Shown here piece after piece: positions 1 through 9,859 of a stretch of 64,000 nt of DNA. The stretch is from Bacteroidota bacterium. GTDB taxonomy: Bacteria; Bacteroidota; Bacteroidia; Chitinophagales; Saprospiraceae. Each line of letters opens with the position of its first letter. Within the stretch, counting starts at the first letter, position 1. The DNA is taken from NCBI GenBank assembly GCA_016124585.1, contig WGNL01000007.1, positions 1 to 64,000 on the forward strand, in the 5' to 3' direction. Both the position numbers and the translations under genes were made by a program. Under the pieces are notes generated by a model that saw nothing but the letters and a program-made list of their open reading frames with translations, was not told the origin of the DNA and did not search any database.

Positions 1-21
1 CTTGCGGCATCAACCAAGATA

Positions 22-135
22 TGTTGGTGGCTTTAGCGAGGGGGATCACCTCTTCCCATTCCGAACAGAGCAGTTAAGCCCCTCTGCGCCGATGGTACTG
101 GCCCTGAAGGCCGGGAGAGTAGGTCGCCGCCAACC
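22..135 (+). rRNA. rrf: 5S ribosomal RNA
   Basis: The stretch has the conserved 5S core (CCCATTCCGAACAGAG followed by GTTAAGCCC) and the GATGGTACTG and GGGAGAGTAGGTCG blocks. The 5' GTTGGTGGC pairs with the 3' GCCGCCAAC to close helix I, which sets the ends to within a few bases. It is the last gene of an rRNA operon; the 23S gene would lie just before the window. Confidence 0.95.
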
Positions 136-153
136 CTTTTTCATTCTTACCTC

Positions 154-192
154 GGACGGCCCGGCGGATTCATTCCTGCCGGGCCGTCCTTG
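154..192 (+). terminator. rRNA operon terminator
   Basis: A perfect 12-bp GC-rich stem (154-165 with 178-189) encloses a 12-nt loop and begins 18 nt after the 5S rRNA. Only a few T residues follow, but its strength and position fit the end of the rRNA operon. Confidence 0.8.
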
Positions 193-222
193 TTGTGGGC
201 TTATCCAATTGATACGGACATT

Positions 223-696
223 ATGAAAAATAAGGATACAGGTTTGATTATTAAACTTGAATTAGTTTGGTGGGCTATAACAGCCATTTTATTAATGGCT
301 GTAATTCTTCCAATATATGTGGCAAACAAAAACTTCCCTTACCTTATTCCTAATATTATCTTTGTACTCACCTTTATAACACTTTCCCGCTATATATTCA
401 TGCTCAGGTATACTCCTATTAGATATGCTCAGTGGCTAAAAGTCTTACTTCTAATTTGTTGTATTCCGTTAGTAATTTACATGATTCAGGAATTACACGC
501 ATTCACAAGATTTGCTGATGAAATTGGAGTTCAGGCACTCTTTTCTGAGTTAGTCGAAAAAAGTCAAGATAAATTGGTAGAATATACCAAGGCTGAAATG
601 CTATTTTTTGGTGTTGGGGGCATATTAGCGACTGTGATTTTTCCTTTTAGAATGATAATCTCATTTTGGAGAACCCATAATCTTGGAACTACCTAG
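223..696 (+). CDS. Small integral membrane protein, unknown function
   Basis: This 157-residue protein has about four hydrophobic segments: residues ~10-32, ~38-58, ~68-85 and ~122-145. A hydrophilic stretch with many Glu and Lys residues lies between the last two. I recognise no enzyme motif. I chose the ATG at 223 because the earlier in-frame TTG at 190 falls in the tail of the rRNA terminator. The gene directly follows the rRNA operon and its 3' end overlaps the convergent lysoplasmalogenase-like gene by 36 bp. Function is unknown. Confidence 0.7.
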   Translation: MKNKDTGLIIKLELVWWAITAILLMAVILPIYVANKNFPYLIPNIIFVLTFITLSRYIFMLRYTPIRYAQWLKVLLLICCIPLVIYMIQELHAFTRFADEIGVQALFSELVEKSQDKLVEYTKAEMLFFGVGGILATVIFPFRMIISFWRTHNLGTT

Positions 697-1401
697 GCGT
701 ACTTGGTTTTCTTTAGACTCAATTTTAATCATGCCTGAGGTTAAAAGAAATTGCCCCAATAGATAAGTAGTCATAACAGCCAAACTGCTGAAGGTCTCGT
801 TAATCTCAGGGTATTTAAATTTTTTCAAAGCAATTATTAAGTCAGAAATTACAAACAAAATTGCTCCAGAAAATAATCTTTGAAAACTTGGCTTTGGAAC
901 ACGGTTTTTCATGTTAAAACTAGATGCACACATCACGATAATCGCTGTTGAGTAAATAACTACTGGAATAAGCAATTTACCTAGACCATTCCAAAGCAAA
1001 CAAACAATGCTGATAAGTACAACTAGGAATGGCAATATCAAGGCTTTCTGCTGCCGAATACACCCAGATTTAACATTTGGGAAATTTGAAAAAGTAGAAA
1101 TATAACAAAGATGGGCCAGTAAAAAGCTCCCCAATCCTAGAAGGAAAAATAGCTCACCTTTTGAAGCAACGAACATCAAAAAACTATCTCCAATTACAGA
1201 CAGAATTAAGCCAAACAGGAAAAATCTGGAATAGGTATTAGAATAAATGTTTACAGATGAATAGTACCATAAAGAAAGCAAACTAACCAGTAATGGTTTC
1301 GTAATGAAGGTGAGTAACTCCAATCTAAAACCTATAGCAATTAAGTGAAGAATTGTACACAAGAAAAACAAGCTCAAAATTATTCGAAAATTGAAATTCA
1401 T
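661..1401 (-). CDS. YhhN/TMEM86-family lysoplasmalogenase-like membrane protein
   Basis: The 246-residue protein is almost wholly hydrophobic, with seven to eight predicted membrane helices. It shows the family pattern: a paired small-residue and acidic motif around residues 68-75 (LSVIGDSFLMF) and a second Asp-containing helix near residue 185 (LFVISDLIIAL). Family members hydrolyse the vinyl-ether bond of lysoplasmalogens, but many bacterial members are uncharacterised, so the substrate is inference. The 3' end overlaps the convergent upstream gene. BatD lies 30 bp upstream on the same strand, so the two may be co-transcribed. Confidence 0.7.
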   Translation of the reverse strand: MNFNFRIILSLFFLCTILHLIAIGFRLELLTFITKPLLVSLLSLWYYSSVNIYSNTYSRFFLFGLILSVIGDSFLMFVASKGELFFLLGLGSFLLAHLCYISTFSNFPNVKSGCIRQQKALILPFLVVLISIVCLLWNGLGKLLIPVVIYSTAIIVMCASSFNMKNRVPKPSFQRLFSGAILFVISDLIIALKKFKYPEINETFSSLAVMTTYLLGQFLLTSGMIKIESKENQVRLGSSKIMGSPK

Positions 1402-1431
1402 TTTATAGTAAATTGAAAGCCATATATTTAA

Positions 1432-3195
1432 CTAATTTTTTTTGCTAATTTCTTCCTCTATCACAATTATTAATTCAATAGCATTTTCGTAAGTAGTTTG
1501 CATTGAGGCTTGATTATCTAATCCAGCAAAAAGCGCCACTTCGCAAGTTTGTAGCACTTTCACAAAATCATTGATAGAACTCTGAGTTACCGCTAGGGAT
1601 GAAAGATTTTCCCTTACGTTTTCTTTAGAAAATTGAGAAAGCTGTAGTCCAGTTTTATCACAGACATAGCCCAGGAAGGCTTTAGAAACCTCATCATAAA
1701 ACCCACGACTATTGCCAAGTTGAAGCTGCTGTTGAGCAGTAGCCAACCTTTTTTGTGCCTCCCTTCCGGCGGACTTTGCTTTTTTGATTATTGGATCAAT
1801 GGCTGCCTGTTCTTCTTGCTTTTTTCTATAAAAAACCAAAAAGCAAAATGCCAAAAACGGAATTACTGAAAGTAGATAGAAAGAAGAAGATCCGGTAAAT
1901 GCGCTTGAATTTCGAGTAAAGTTGGCCTTTGATTTGATGGGTAAAATATCATTGATTCCAGAAATTCCAATATTCGATATTGTAGGCTTTCTCCCATTTC
2001 CTGTGCCTACCTGAATGGCGAAAGGCCCTACAGGAAAATCAGCATACCCATTTTTCTCTGTACTAAAATAGCTCACAATAGGCTTGATGGAAAATTGCCC
2101 AGGAAATTTTGGTAGGATTAAATATTCAAAGCGCTTTTCGCTGATTATTTCACCCTTTATCTCATCGCTTTTGTCGCCAACTACTTTAGGTGGATAAACC
2201 TCAAAGGAATCAGATAAAACCAAGTTCGGAGGTAGAATACGTTTGGTATCACCGTTGCCAGTCAGTACTAGATTTAATGTAATTGCATCATCAGTAGTTG
2301 CATTTTGCCGGTCAATACCTGCCTGTAATTCATAATTTCCAACAGCTCCACAAAACCCGTTCGGCTCGCCACCAGGCAATGGCGAGACATTGATTTTAAC
2401 GGCATCAGTAGTAAAAAAGACGGGCTTGACATTACGGCTAAAGAAAAATCCAGACCTATTATTATCATCAACTATGGCCAATTGAATACGAAATGGCTCG
2501 ACTGTCAGTTGTCCAGTTTTTTGAGGAAATAGGGCAATACGTCGAAGTATTTTAGTGGCATATTGTTGTCCATTCAGCACTTCCTGTACAGTATTGGAAC
2601 TGAATTTTCTAAGTTCTAAAGCATAAAATCCATCGTAAACCGGATCTTCAGGAATGTCGTACCCGTCAATGCCAACCCTTGTGTAAAGCTTGAAATCTAG
2701 TAATACTTGCTCCCCGACGTAAGCTTGGCTTTTGTTGGGTTCTACCCTTACGAAATATTGCTCGCCAGCAGTTATACCTGCCTTTTCATTTCCTTTCACT
2801 ACTTCTACCTCAATCGGCTCTGAACGTATCAATTTCCCGTTTGCTTTTACGGAGGCACTGCCAATTAGGAATTTACCAATTTTAGTAGGTTGCAGAGTAT
2901 ACCCAAAACCCACTTCACGGCTTACATTCCCATTTACAATATTCATTGAGCTGATTGTATTTGGGCCGGCAACTATTTCAAAATCTTTAAAACTGGGGGG
3001 GACAAATTGCGTCCCATTGGCATTTTTCAGGGTAAATGTTACTTCAAAAGAGCCATTTATTACAACCTGCCGGGCATCGGACACAGCTTCAAAAGTAATA
3101 TTACTTTGCCCAGAAGCCATCCATGCCAACATCCAGCAACAAGCCGTCAGGCACGTCTTAAGTAAAATATTTATTATCGAAATTTTAAGCGACAC
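1432..3195 (-). CDS. batD: BatD-family (oxygen-tolerance) protein
   Basis: The 587-residue protein has an N-terminal signal sequence ending near ASGQ (residue ~30), repeated Ig-like domains typical of BatD, one membrane helix around residues 440-458 followed by RKKQEE, and a cytoplasmic helical tail. BatD normally belongs to the Bat aerotolerance cluster with VWA-domain BatA/BatB and a MoxR ATPase; none of these is adjacent here, so this is an isolated or distal member. The start is a GTG at 3195. The next in-frame Met would remove most of the signal peptide, so GTG is preferred. Confidence 0.85.
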   Translation of the reverse strand: MSLKISIINILLKTCLTACCWMLAWMASGQSNITFEAVSDARQVVINGSFEVTFTLKNANGTQFVPPSFKDFEIVAGPNTISSMNIVNGNVSREVGFGYTLQPTKIGKFLIGSASVKANGKLIRSEPIEVEVVKGNEKAGITAGEQYFVRVEPNKSQAYVGEQVLLDFKLYTRVGIDGYDIPEDPVYDGFYALELRKFSSNTVQEVLNGQQYATKILRRIALFPQKTGQLTVEPFRIQLAIVDDNNRSGFFFSRNVKPVFFTTDAVKINVSPLPGGEPNGFCGAVGNYELQAGIDRQNATTDDAITLNLVLTGNGDTKRILPPNLVLSDSFEVYPPKVVGDKSDEIKGEIISEKRFEYLILPKFPGQFSIKPIVSYFSTEKNGYADFPVGPFAIQVGTGNGRKPTISNIGISGINDILPIKSKANFTRNSSAFTGSSSFYLLSVIPFLAFCFLVFYRKKQEEQAAIDPIIKKAKSAGREAQKRLATAQQQLQLGNSRGFYDEVSKAFLGYVCDKTGLQLSQFSKENVRENLSSLAVTQSSINDFVKVLQTCEVALFAGLDNQASMQTTYENAIELIIVIEEEISKKN

Positions 3196-3344
3196 AGCTG
3201 AAGATATTTAGGCACCGAAATATGATAAACTGAGCAATATTACAGTGCTTTCATCACTTTTTAGGTTTTCCAATTCCATTGAAACTGACAAATTGACTGT
3301 TTTTTACCAATGGCAAACATATTGATAAAGTGCGGAGTTGAACC

Positions 3345-3941
3345 ATGTTTAAAAAATTCAAAAAAATGACCAGTAAAGATAAAACTGCTGAACAGCAGCA
3401 AGATGAAATATTGGAACAATTAGAAAACGGCGCTGAAGAGCAAGCTGATGTTGTAGTAGGTGACCTCGAAAATGGGCAATCTGCTGAAAATCAAGCAGAT
3501 ATTGGCGACCTCCAGCAGCAATTAGACGACATGAAGGACAAGTACATACGAATGGTTGCTGAATTTGACAATTTCAAGAAGCGCTCCATCCGGGAAAAGT
3601 TAGACTTTATGAAGTCGGCAGCACAGGACACCCTGTCAGCCCTTTTGCCAGTTTTAGACGATTTTGACAGGGCTAAAAAATTTGCAGAGGGAAAAGAGAA
3701 AGCTACATGGGATACGGGCGTCGACCTCGTTTATCAAAAACTTTACAATGTCGTTCGTAACAAAGGTTTGGAACCAATGGAATCTACTGGACAAACTTTT
3801 GACCCAGATATGCATGAGGCCATTACGGAAATTCCTGCACCAACGGAGGAACTGAAAGGAAAAGTGGTGGACACCATTGAAAAAGGTTACAAGCTCAACG
3901 ATAAAATCATCCGTCACGCCAAGGTGGTGGTCGGAAAATAA
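3345..3941 (+). CDS. grpE: Nucleotide exchange factor GrpE
   Basis: This 198-residue protein has an acidic, Gln-rich N-terminus, a long coiled coil (~65-120) containing the family signature MVAEFDNFKKRS, and the C-terminal beta domain with the typical GYKLNDKIIRHAKVVV ending. GrpE dimers release ADP from DnaK. The ATG at 3345 follows an A/T-rich leader without a clear Shine-Dalgarno. It is followed 100 bp later by dnaJ on the same strand, forming a chaperone operon; dnaK is not in the window. Confidence 0.97.
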   Translation: MFKKFKKMTSKDKTAEQQQDEILEQLENGAEEQADVVVGDLENGQSAENQADIGDLQQQLDDMKDKYIRMVAEFDNFKKRSIREKLDFMKSAAQDTLSALLPVLDDFDRAKKFAEGKEKATWDTGVDLVYQKLYNVVRNKGLEPMESTGQTFDPDMHEAITEIPAPTEELKGKVVDTIEKGYKLNDKIIRHAKVVVGK

Positions 3942-4041
3942 ATGTGCGGTGTATTTATGTGCCGATTTTTTTTAAATAGTTGAAAGTCAATCACTTGCAT
4001 AAGCACATAAATGCAAATCACGCAAACACAGCAAGCGGAAT

Positions 4042-5214
4042 ATGGCAAAAAGAGATTATTACGATGTTTTAGGCGTCGGTAAAAATGCAGATGCGGACAC
4101 AATCAAAAAAGCTTATCGGAAAAAAGCGCTCGAACACCACCCCGATAGGAATCCAGGCGATAAAAAAGCCGAAGAAAGTTTCAAGGAAGCTGCAGAGGCC
4201 TACGAGATATTAAGCAATGCCGACAAAAAAGCCCGCTACGACCGCTACGGTCATGCGGGCGTTGACCCGAATATGGGTGGCGGTTTTCGAGGCGGTCATG
4301 GTGGCATGACGATGGAAGATATTTTCTCCCAGTTCGGCGATATTTTCGGAGGTGGCGGAGGAAGCCCTTTTGATGAATTCTTTCGGGGCGGACAACAGCG
4401 TGGCGGCGGTCGGCCACAAGGGCAACGTGGCAGCAATCTTAGAATTAAAGTCAAACTGACGCTTGAAGAAATTGCCACTGGCGTCAACAAAAAAATCAAG
4501 GTTAACAAGCAAGTTGGTTGCCAGACCTGCGGTGGCAGCGGTGCCAAAGACAAAAGCTCGGTTCAGACCTGTGGCACTTGCCGTGGTTCTGGCTATGTGC
4601 GTCAAGTACGCAGTACATTCTTCGGTCAAATGCAAACGACCACCACTTGTCCAACGTGCCAAGGTTCTGGCGAAACCATCACTGCCAATTGCCCGACCTG
4701 CAAAGGCGATGGACGCACTTATGCCGAAGAAACGATTGACATCAATATCCCCGCTGGAGTTTCTGAAGGTATGCAACTTTCGCTTGGTGGCAAAGGAAAC
4801 GCTGGTGCCAAGGGCGGGCCAAGCGGTGATTTGCTTATCAATATTGAAGAAATACCGCACGAGCACTTGCAGCGGGATGGCCTCAACATCGTCTACGACC
4901 TCCACGTAAATTTCGTGGATGCAGCATTGGGCACTTCCATCGAAGTGCCGACCATCGAAGGTCCTGTGAAAATCAAGGTGCCAGATGGTACGCAGGCGGG
5001 CAAGATTTTTAGGCTGAAAGGCAAAGGCTTACCATCCGTACAGAGCTACGAAAAAGGCGACCAACTCATCCAAGTGAATGTTTGGACACCGAAAAAGCTC
5101 TCTGACGATGAGCGGAAGATGCTGGAAAAGCTGCGGGTTTCCCCGAATTTCAAGCCAGCTCCTGAGAAAGGCGAACGAGGTTTTTTTGACAAGATGAAGG
5201 ATTATTTTTCATAA
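4042..5214 (+). CDS. dnaJ: Chaperone protein DnaJ
   Basis: The 390-residue type I Hsp40 is complete. The J domain spans ~1-70 with the HPD motif in HHPDRN (residues 32-37), followed by a Gly/Phe-rich linker (~75-130). The zinc-finger domain has four CxxCxGxG-type motifs ([36 protein letters not shown]), followed by the two C-terminal substrate-binding beta domains. It stimulates DnaK ATPase and delivers unfolded clients. It lies downstream of grpE and ends at a strong terminator. Confidence 0.98.
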   Translation: MAKRDYYDVLGVGKNADADTIKKAYRKKALEHHPDRNPGDKKAEESFKEAAEAYEILSNADKKARYDRYGHAGVDPNMGGGFRGGHGGMTMEDIFSQFGDIFGGGGGSPFDEFFRGGQQRGGGRPQGQRGSNLRIKVKLTLEEIATGVNKKIKVNKQVGCQTCGGSGAKDKSSVQTCGTCRGSGYVRQVRSTFFGQMQTTTTCPTCQGSGETITANCPTCKGDGRTYAEETIDINIPAGVSEGMQLSLGGKGNAGAKGGPSGDLLINIEEIPHEHLQRDGLNIVYDLHVNFVDAALGTSIEVPTIEGPVKIKVPDGTQAGKIFRLKGKGLPSVQSYEKGDQLIQVNVWTPKKLSDDERKMLEKLRVSPNFKPAPEKGERGFFDKMKDYFS

Positions 5215-5236
5215 AATATTAGCGCCAATACTGGCT

Positions 5237-5277
5237 AACGGGCTGCCCCCAATCACAGGAGCAGCCCGTTTTTATTT
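5237..5277 (+). terminator. Terminator of grpE-dnaJ
   Basis: A perfect 10-bp stem (5237-5246 with 5261-5270) carrying CGGGCTGC is followed by TTTTTATTTT, just after the dnaJ stop codon. Confidence 0.9.
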
Positions 5278-5417
5278 TCGTTAAGCGCCTCATCGCATTT
5301 CTTTCGTCGAAAAACTGTACTCCCACCTCAAGCTTCCTATTATTTTTGGTTGCTTCAACTTGAGGTATATCTCTCAAAAACCATAATTACTAGTTACAAA
5401 TCACTAAACATCAAACC

Positions 5418-6968
5418 ATGTTTTCGAGCTTGTATCCCTTCACCTTCGTACTCAGCCTCGCTGCACTCAGCGGCTGGTTTTTCTACCGTGACAACGAGCA
5501 GCGCAGCGAGTTACTTCGTAAAATCTTCCTGAGCGGCATTGCAGGTTTTGGTGTCTGCTGGCTGATGGCAGAGGGGCAATGGTCTTACAAATTCCTATCG
5601 TTGCTGCGGGAGCTACTGGTGCTGGGCACTGTTCCGATCTTGCTCAGTATTTTCCGTAAAACAAAATGGGGCTATGTTGTGGCGCTACTTGGGGTACTCA
5701 CAGGGCTTCGTTTTTTTTATTTTGAAAAACTGAAGAACACATTTCCGCAGGCTGATTTTCCGAAGGGAAAAATAGAAATCACTGCTGCACCTGCTGGTCT
5801 CGACCCAAATGGTGAGCTGCTGCTGGAATTGAAAGAAGGCGTGCAACTGGCTGATATTCAGGATGTTTTGAAAAAATATGGCTTGACGGCTAGACCTGCA
5901 TTTACCCCAAAAGATATTGATGCCACTCAGCTCGACAATTATTTCGTGGTGGACGTGCCTGCCAATGATGATTTTCCGAAGGTAAAAAAGGAACTCTCGT
6001 CGCTTGCGCAAACCGAGTGGCTGGAAGAAAACGAGCAGGTCAGCATCTCGCCGATGGAAATGGAACCGATGCGCCCCAGCCTCCCGATTGATAAAAAATT
6101 CGGGCTTAACGACCCTGGCCTCGTCAATCTCTGGGGCTTCGAGGAAATGAAAGTGGACGAACTTTACTCGGTTTTGAAAGATAAAAAACCAGTAAAACGA
6201 GCGCTCATTGCTATTTTGGACACGGGCGTGGATGCTAATCACGAAGACCTAAAAGCCAATTTCATCTCCACAAAACCTGCCTACGACATCGACAAAGCGG
6301 GCCACGGAACCCACTGCGCAGGCATCGCCGCCGCAGTCAGCAACAATGGGGTAGGGGTGGCTTCTTTTTCGCAAACCAATGAATATGTGCGGGTTACGAG
6401 CGTCAAGGTCTTGTCGGACGGTGGCATGGGCACGCAGCAATCCATTATCAACGGCATGTTGGAAGCGGCGGATAGAGGTGCTGACGTGCTGTCGCTTTCC
6501 CTCGGCGGCTTGTCAACGGACAGTCGGCAGCGGGCCTACCAAAAAGCCCTCGACTATGTCAACAAAAAAGGCTGCATCGTCGTCGTAGCCGCAGGCAACG
6601 CCAACCGGAATGCCAAGGATTTTGTGCCTGCCAACGTGGATGGCGTCATAACGGTCAGTGCAGTGGACACTTTGCTGAACCGAGCTTCCTTTTCAAATAC
6701 CACCCCCGATGTGAAAATGGGCATCGCTGCACCCGGTGTTAAAATTTACTCTACCATCCCCGGTAGTGTTTACGCCAGTTTCAACGGAACGAGCATGGCA
6801 ACGCCCTACGTTGCCGGGCTGCTTGGACTGATGAAAAGCCTAAACCCTGACCTGACGACTAAAGAAGCCTATAAAATTTTGAATGAAACAGGTGCGGAAA
6901 CGCAGCAAACGCAGGAGACGGGGCGGTTGATTCAGCCGGGGAAGGCAGTGTCAAAAATTGTTAATTAA
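5418..6968 (+). CDS. Membrane-anchored S8 (subtilisin-like) serine protease
   Basis: This 516-residue protein begins with three or four membrane helices (residues ~5-22, ~36-55, ~62-80, ~83-103). A small inhibitor_I9-like region (~120-210) follows, then a full subtilase domain. The catalytic triad is visible as Asp268 (AILDTGVD), His296 (GHGTHCAG) and Ser459 (NGTSMATPYVAG), and the oxyanion Asn lies in VVAAGNAN. Most subtilases carry a cleavable signal peptide; here a multi-helix anchor replaces it, so the protease probably stays in the inner membrane facing the periplasm (topology inferred). No T9SS sorting domain is present. A TATTTTTG box (5341-5348) could be its promoter -7 element. Confidence 0.92.
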   Translation: MFSSLYPFTFVLSLAALSGWFFYRDNEQRSELLRKIFLSGIAGFGVCWLMAEGQWSYKFLSLLRELLVLGTVPILLSIFRKTKWGYVVALLGVLTGLRFFYFEKLKNTFPQADFPKGKIEITAAPAGLDPNGELLLELKEGVQLADIQDVLKKYGLTARPAFTPKDIDATQLDNYFVVDVPANDDFPKVKKELSSLAQTEWLEENEQVSISPMEMEPMRPSLPIDKKFGLNDPGLVNLWGFEEMKVDELYSVLKDKKPVKRALIAILDTGVDANHEDLKANFISTKPAYDIDKAGHGTHCAGIAAAVSNNGVGVASFSQTNEYVRVTSVKVLSDGGMGTQQSIINGMLEAADRGADVLSLSLGGLSTDSRQRAYQKALDYVNKKGCIVVVAAGNANRNAKDFVPANVDGVITVSAVDTLLNRASFSNTTPDVKMGIAAPGVKIYSTIPGSVYASFNGTSMATPYVAGLLGLMKSLNPDLTTKEAYKILNETGAETQQTQETGRLIQPGKAVSKIVN

Positions 6969-7032
6969 TAATTGAAAATGGAGAATTGAAAATTGGAAAA
7001 GTCCTAATTCTCAATTCTCCATTTTCAATTAT
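6968..7032. terminator. Perfect 22-bp palindrome between convergent genes
   Basis: The arms 6968-6989 and 7011-7032 are perfect inverted repeats of an A/T-rich word (AATTGAAAATGGAGAATTGA), with a 21-nt spacer. The element begins in the stop codon of the protease gene and reaches the stop codon of serA, so it fills the whole intergenic space. It lacks a U-tract outside the stem. It may serve as a two-way terminator or be a dispersed repeat. Confidence 0.7.
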
Positions 7033-7979
7033 CAATTATTCTTCAGTTTCCCGATTATCTGCTCCGCCAATTCGATACCGATAGCCGATTGGGCTTCCTG
7101 CGTGGAGCCACCGACGTGCGGGGAAACGGAGATGCGTGGGTAACTGAGCAGCTCTGGGCGAGGAGTTGGTTCGCCAACGAACACATCAAGGCCAGCACCG
7201 CCAACTTTGCCAGAAGCAAGACCAGCCAGCAGAGCATCTTCATCAATTACGCCACCACGGGCAGTGTTAACGAGGATGACACCATCCTTCATTTTCGCAA
7301 TTTCATCCGCCCCAATAATGGCCTGTTTGCCGCCGACATGGATGGTGATGACATCAGAATTACGCAGCACTTCGTCTAGTGAAGTTGTTTTTACCGGGAC
7401 GCTCAAATGCTTGTCAGGCATACCGAGAATGCTGATTTCAATATCTGCCTCTGCCACCATCGGGTCAGTCGCCACGACTTTCATGCCCATCCCAAGTGCC
7501 ATTCGGGCTGCCTCCTGACCAATGCGGCCGAAGCCAATGATACCTATGGTACGCCCCCTAAGCTCGATACCCGCCGAGCAAGTTTTTTTCAATTGCCCAA
7601 AATCACCGCTTGCCATCTCACGGGTGGCCTGATTGATGAGGCGGGCGAGGCTGAAAGCATGCGTGAACACCAGTTCAGCGACGGCACGGCTACTAGCTTT
7701 GGGTGTATTGCAGACGTGGATGCCCTTCTCCCGGGCGTAGGCATGGTCAACATTGTCAAGGCCGACACCGCCACGTGCAATAATCTTCAGGTTGGGGCAG
7801 GCATCAATCAAATCTTGGCGAACCTTGGTGGCGCTCCGAACGATGATGACATCGTAGCCCGGCAGTTTTTCAACCAGATTTTCTTGTGGTATTTTATTGG
7901 TGTCCACCTCAAAGCCAGCAGCTTCGAGCATTTTTTTGCCGTCGGCATGAATGCCATCATTGGCGAGAATTTTTATCAT
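7032..7979 (-). CDS. serA: D-3-phosphoglycerate dehydrogenase (short form)
   Basis: This 315-residue D-2-hydroxyacid dehydrogenase has the NAD-binding motif [14 protein letters not shown] (~147-160). The catalytic Arg is in [10 protein letters not shown], the Glu in DVFVGEPTP and the His in [12 protein letters not shown]. The [10 protein letters not shown] ending and the N-terminal half match phosphoglycerate dehydrogenases rather than lactate or glycerate enzymes. It would oxidise 3-phosphoglycerate as the first step of serine synthesis. The C-terminal ACT regulatory domain is missing, as in short SerA forms. It is convergent with the protease gene and no serC is adjacent. Confidence 0.88.
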   Translation of the reverse strand: MIKILANDGIHADGKKMLEAAGFEVDTNKIPQENLVEKLPGYDVIIVRSATKVRQDLIDACPNLKIIARGGVGLDNVDHAYAREKGIHVCNTPKASSRAVAELVFTHAFSLARLINQATREMASGDFGQLKKTCSAGIELRGRTIGIIGFGRIGQEAARMALGMGMKVVATDPMVAEADIEISILGMPDKHLSVPVKTTSLDEVLRNSDVITIHVGGKQAIIGADEIAKMKDGVILVNTARGGVIDEDALLAGLASGKVGGAGLDVFVGEPTPRPELLSYPRISVSPHVGGSTQEAQSAIGIELAEQIIGKLKNN

Positions 7980-8193
7980 TTTAAATAGATTTTAGCGATG
8001 TGTCGATTGGTTTTGGTGTCAAAAGCGCTGCAAAGTAAGGCATTTTTTAGGCAAAGGTTGAGGATGAAATATCATGTTTTACTTGATTTTTACCCATGCA
8101 ATTACCCACCCCAAACGATGAAAGCCCGACACTCTCCACCAAAGTGTTTAATTTTGACACCGATGGCTTCCGCCATTTTATTGAAATAAATCA

Positions 8194-9846
8194 ATGATGA
8201 AAAAAAATCATACCCTAGTAATTGCCCTGTGCTTCGCTTTCCTTTTTTCTGGGAAAATGGTGGAAGCACAAACAAACCGAGCAATCGTTCATTTTGCCCC
8301 AAATAAACTGAACCAAGCTGATTTTTTACAGCCCAATGGTGAAAAATCCAACAAGGGCACAGCGCTTAGTCAAGTACCACTTCAGCCTGCTGGACCGTTC
8401 TTGGCGTATTCCCTGGTTTGGTATTCACAGGATTGGGAAGAAGGCACCGACCAAATGATTGCACTTTTCAATGGTGGGCAAGATAGCCTTGCACCTGTTG
8501 AAATAATGCCGGAAGGTCACGTTGATGAGGACGCTTATCGGCACGTCAGCCAACTTTATTTTTTGGAAAAAAACGCATCAAAGTTTCGCATCCATTTCAG
8601 CGGAACCCATAAAATTGACAGCATAGCTGTTCACTTCTTCGACCCAGGGTCAAGTCCCCAATTCACCCCTTATAATCCGCAATCTGTAATCCCAAATCCG
8701 AGATCAGTTTGCACCTGTCCCCAACCCGCCTACCAAGGCCGTCTCGACTGGTGTCCAGATGGCTCTTGCCCCACCGACCCCACACCGGAGTTCGTGCCTG
8801 ATCCGACGCATATCATCGTCCACCACACGGCTGGTACGAACACGGCCACTGATTGGGCGGCGGTTGTCCGCTCGATTTGGGATTTTCATGTGAATGTGAA
8901 CGGCTGGGACGACATCGGTTACAATTGGCTCGTCGACCCGAATGGCGTATTATACGAGGGTAGGGGAGATGGCAGACTCGGTGCCCATTTTTGTGCTCAA
9001 AATGGTTTCACGACTGGCATCTGCGTAATGGGTGATTTCACAAACATCCAACCTACCAACAACGCCCTGAACAAACTGGAAGAATTCCTCGCTTGGGAAT
9101 GTTGCGATGAAAATATTGACCCGCTCGGCACGGGATTTCATGCTGGATCTGGCCTTACTTTACCCTTCATTTCCGGCCATCGTGATGGCTGCATGACTTC
9201 CTGCCCCGGTGATTCTTTTTATCCGTTGCTACCTAGTGTGCGGACAGCTACCCAGAATAAAATCAGCGCTGGCTGCAACAGTTCGGGTGTGTTGGCAGCT
9301 CCGACAATTTTGGCTATTACTTTTGTTAGCTACAACAAAATCAGCCTCTCGTGGCAAGATAATGCAGTGACGGAGAATGGTTATGTGATTGAACGCTCCG
9401 AAGGCACGAACGGAAATTTTACCCAAATCATCCAACTACCTGCAAATGCCACGGCATATTCAGACAACAGCGTTATGCCCAATAAAACCTATTTCTACCG
9501 GGTGCGAGCCAAGCAGAACACGGAGTATTCTGCTTACAGCAACGAGGCGATTGCGGTGACTTCCCTCTCTGCTACGGAAACCGTATTGCACGGCGGAACA
9601 TTGACAGTTTTCCCAAACCCAACCAGTGGTTTGCTGAATTTAAGTATTGATAATCAATGGATTGGAGATACTGGTGTTTCGGTTTTTGATGCAATGGGTA
9701 GGCAAGTGATGAACTCGTTTTACGAAGGGAAAACTGCTGGAAAAGCAAATTTTCAACTAGATTTAAGCGCCCAACCAGCGGGTGTTTTGATGGTAAAAAT
9801 GATGCAGGGGGAAGATGTGGGGTGGTTTAGGGTGGTGAAAAACTAG
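8194..9846 (+). CDS. T9SS-exported PGRP/Amidase_2 N-acetylmuramoyl-L-alanine amidase-like protein
   Basis: The 550-residue protein has a signal peptide (MKKNHTLVIALCFAF, cut near VEAQ) and an N-terminal beta region (~30-150). A PGRP/Amidase_2 domain (~205-360) carries the zinc ligands His210 (HHTAG), His329 (SGHRDG) and Cys337 (SCPGD). A fibronectin type III domain (~367-456) and a T9SS sorting domain (~468-550, VFPNPTSGLLNLS) follow. It probably cleaves the muramoyl-alanine bond of peptidoglycan outside the cell, for example of other bacteria (role inferred). The linker at 8663-8705 is built from repeated ATCCGCAATC-like words. The start could be 8194 or 8197. Confidence 0.9.
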   Translation: MMKKNHTLVIALCFAFLFSGKMVEAQTNRAIVHFAPNKLNQADFLQPNGEKSNKGTALSQVPLQPAGPFLAYSLVWYSQDWEEGTDQMIALFNGGQDSLAPVEIMPEGHVDEDAYRHVSQLYFLEKNASKFRIHFSGTHKIDSIAVHFFDPGSSPQFTPYNPQSVIPNPRSVCTCPQPAYQGRLDWCPDGSCPTDPTPEFVPDPTHIIVHHTAGTNTATDWAAVVRSIWDFHVNVNGWDDIGYNWLVDPNGVLYEGRGDGRLGAHFCAQNGFTTGICVMGDFTNIQPTNNALNKLEEFLAWECCDENIDPLGTGFHAGSGLTLPFISGHRDGCMTSCPGDSFYPLLPSVRTATQNKISAGCNSSGVLAAPTILAITFVSYNKISLSWQDNAVTENGYVIERSEGTNGNFTQIIQLPANATAYSDNSVMPNKTYFYRVRAKQNTEYSAYSNEAIAVTSLSATETVLHGGTLTVFPNPTSGLLNLSIDNQWIGDTGVSVFDAMGRQVMNSFYEGKTAGKANFQLDLSAQPAGVLMVKMMQGEDVGWFRVVKN

Positions 9847-9859
9847 CCTTGGAACCTTT

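Noticed and set aside
2-226. Open frame overlapping the 5S rRNA
   Set aside because: It is a translation through the 5S gene and its terminator.
4210-4905. Long open frame on the minus strand inside dnaJ
   Set aside because: It is a shadow of the GC-rich, repetitive dnaJ coding sequence; its translation lacks any domain and its codon pattern follows the antisense of dnaJ.
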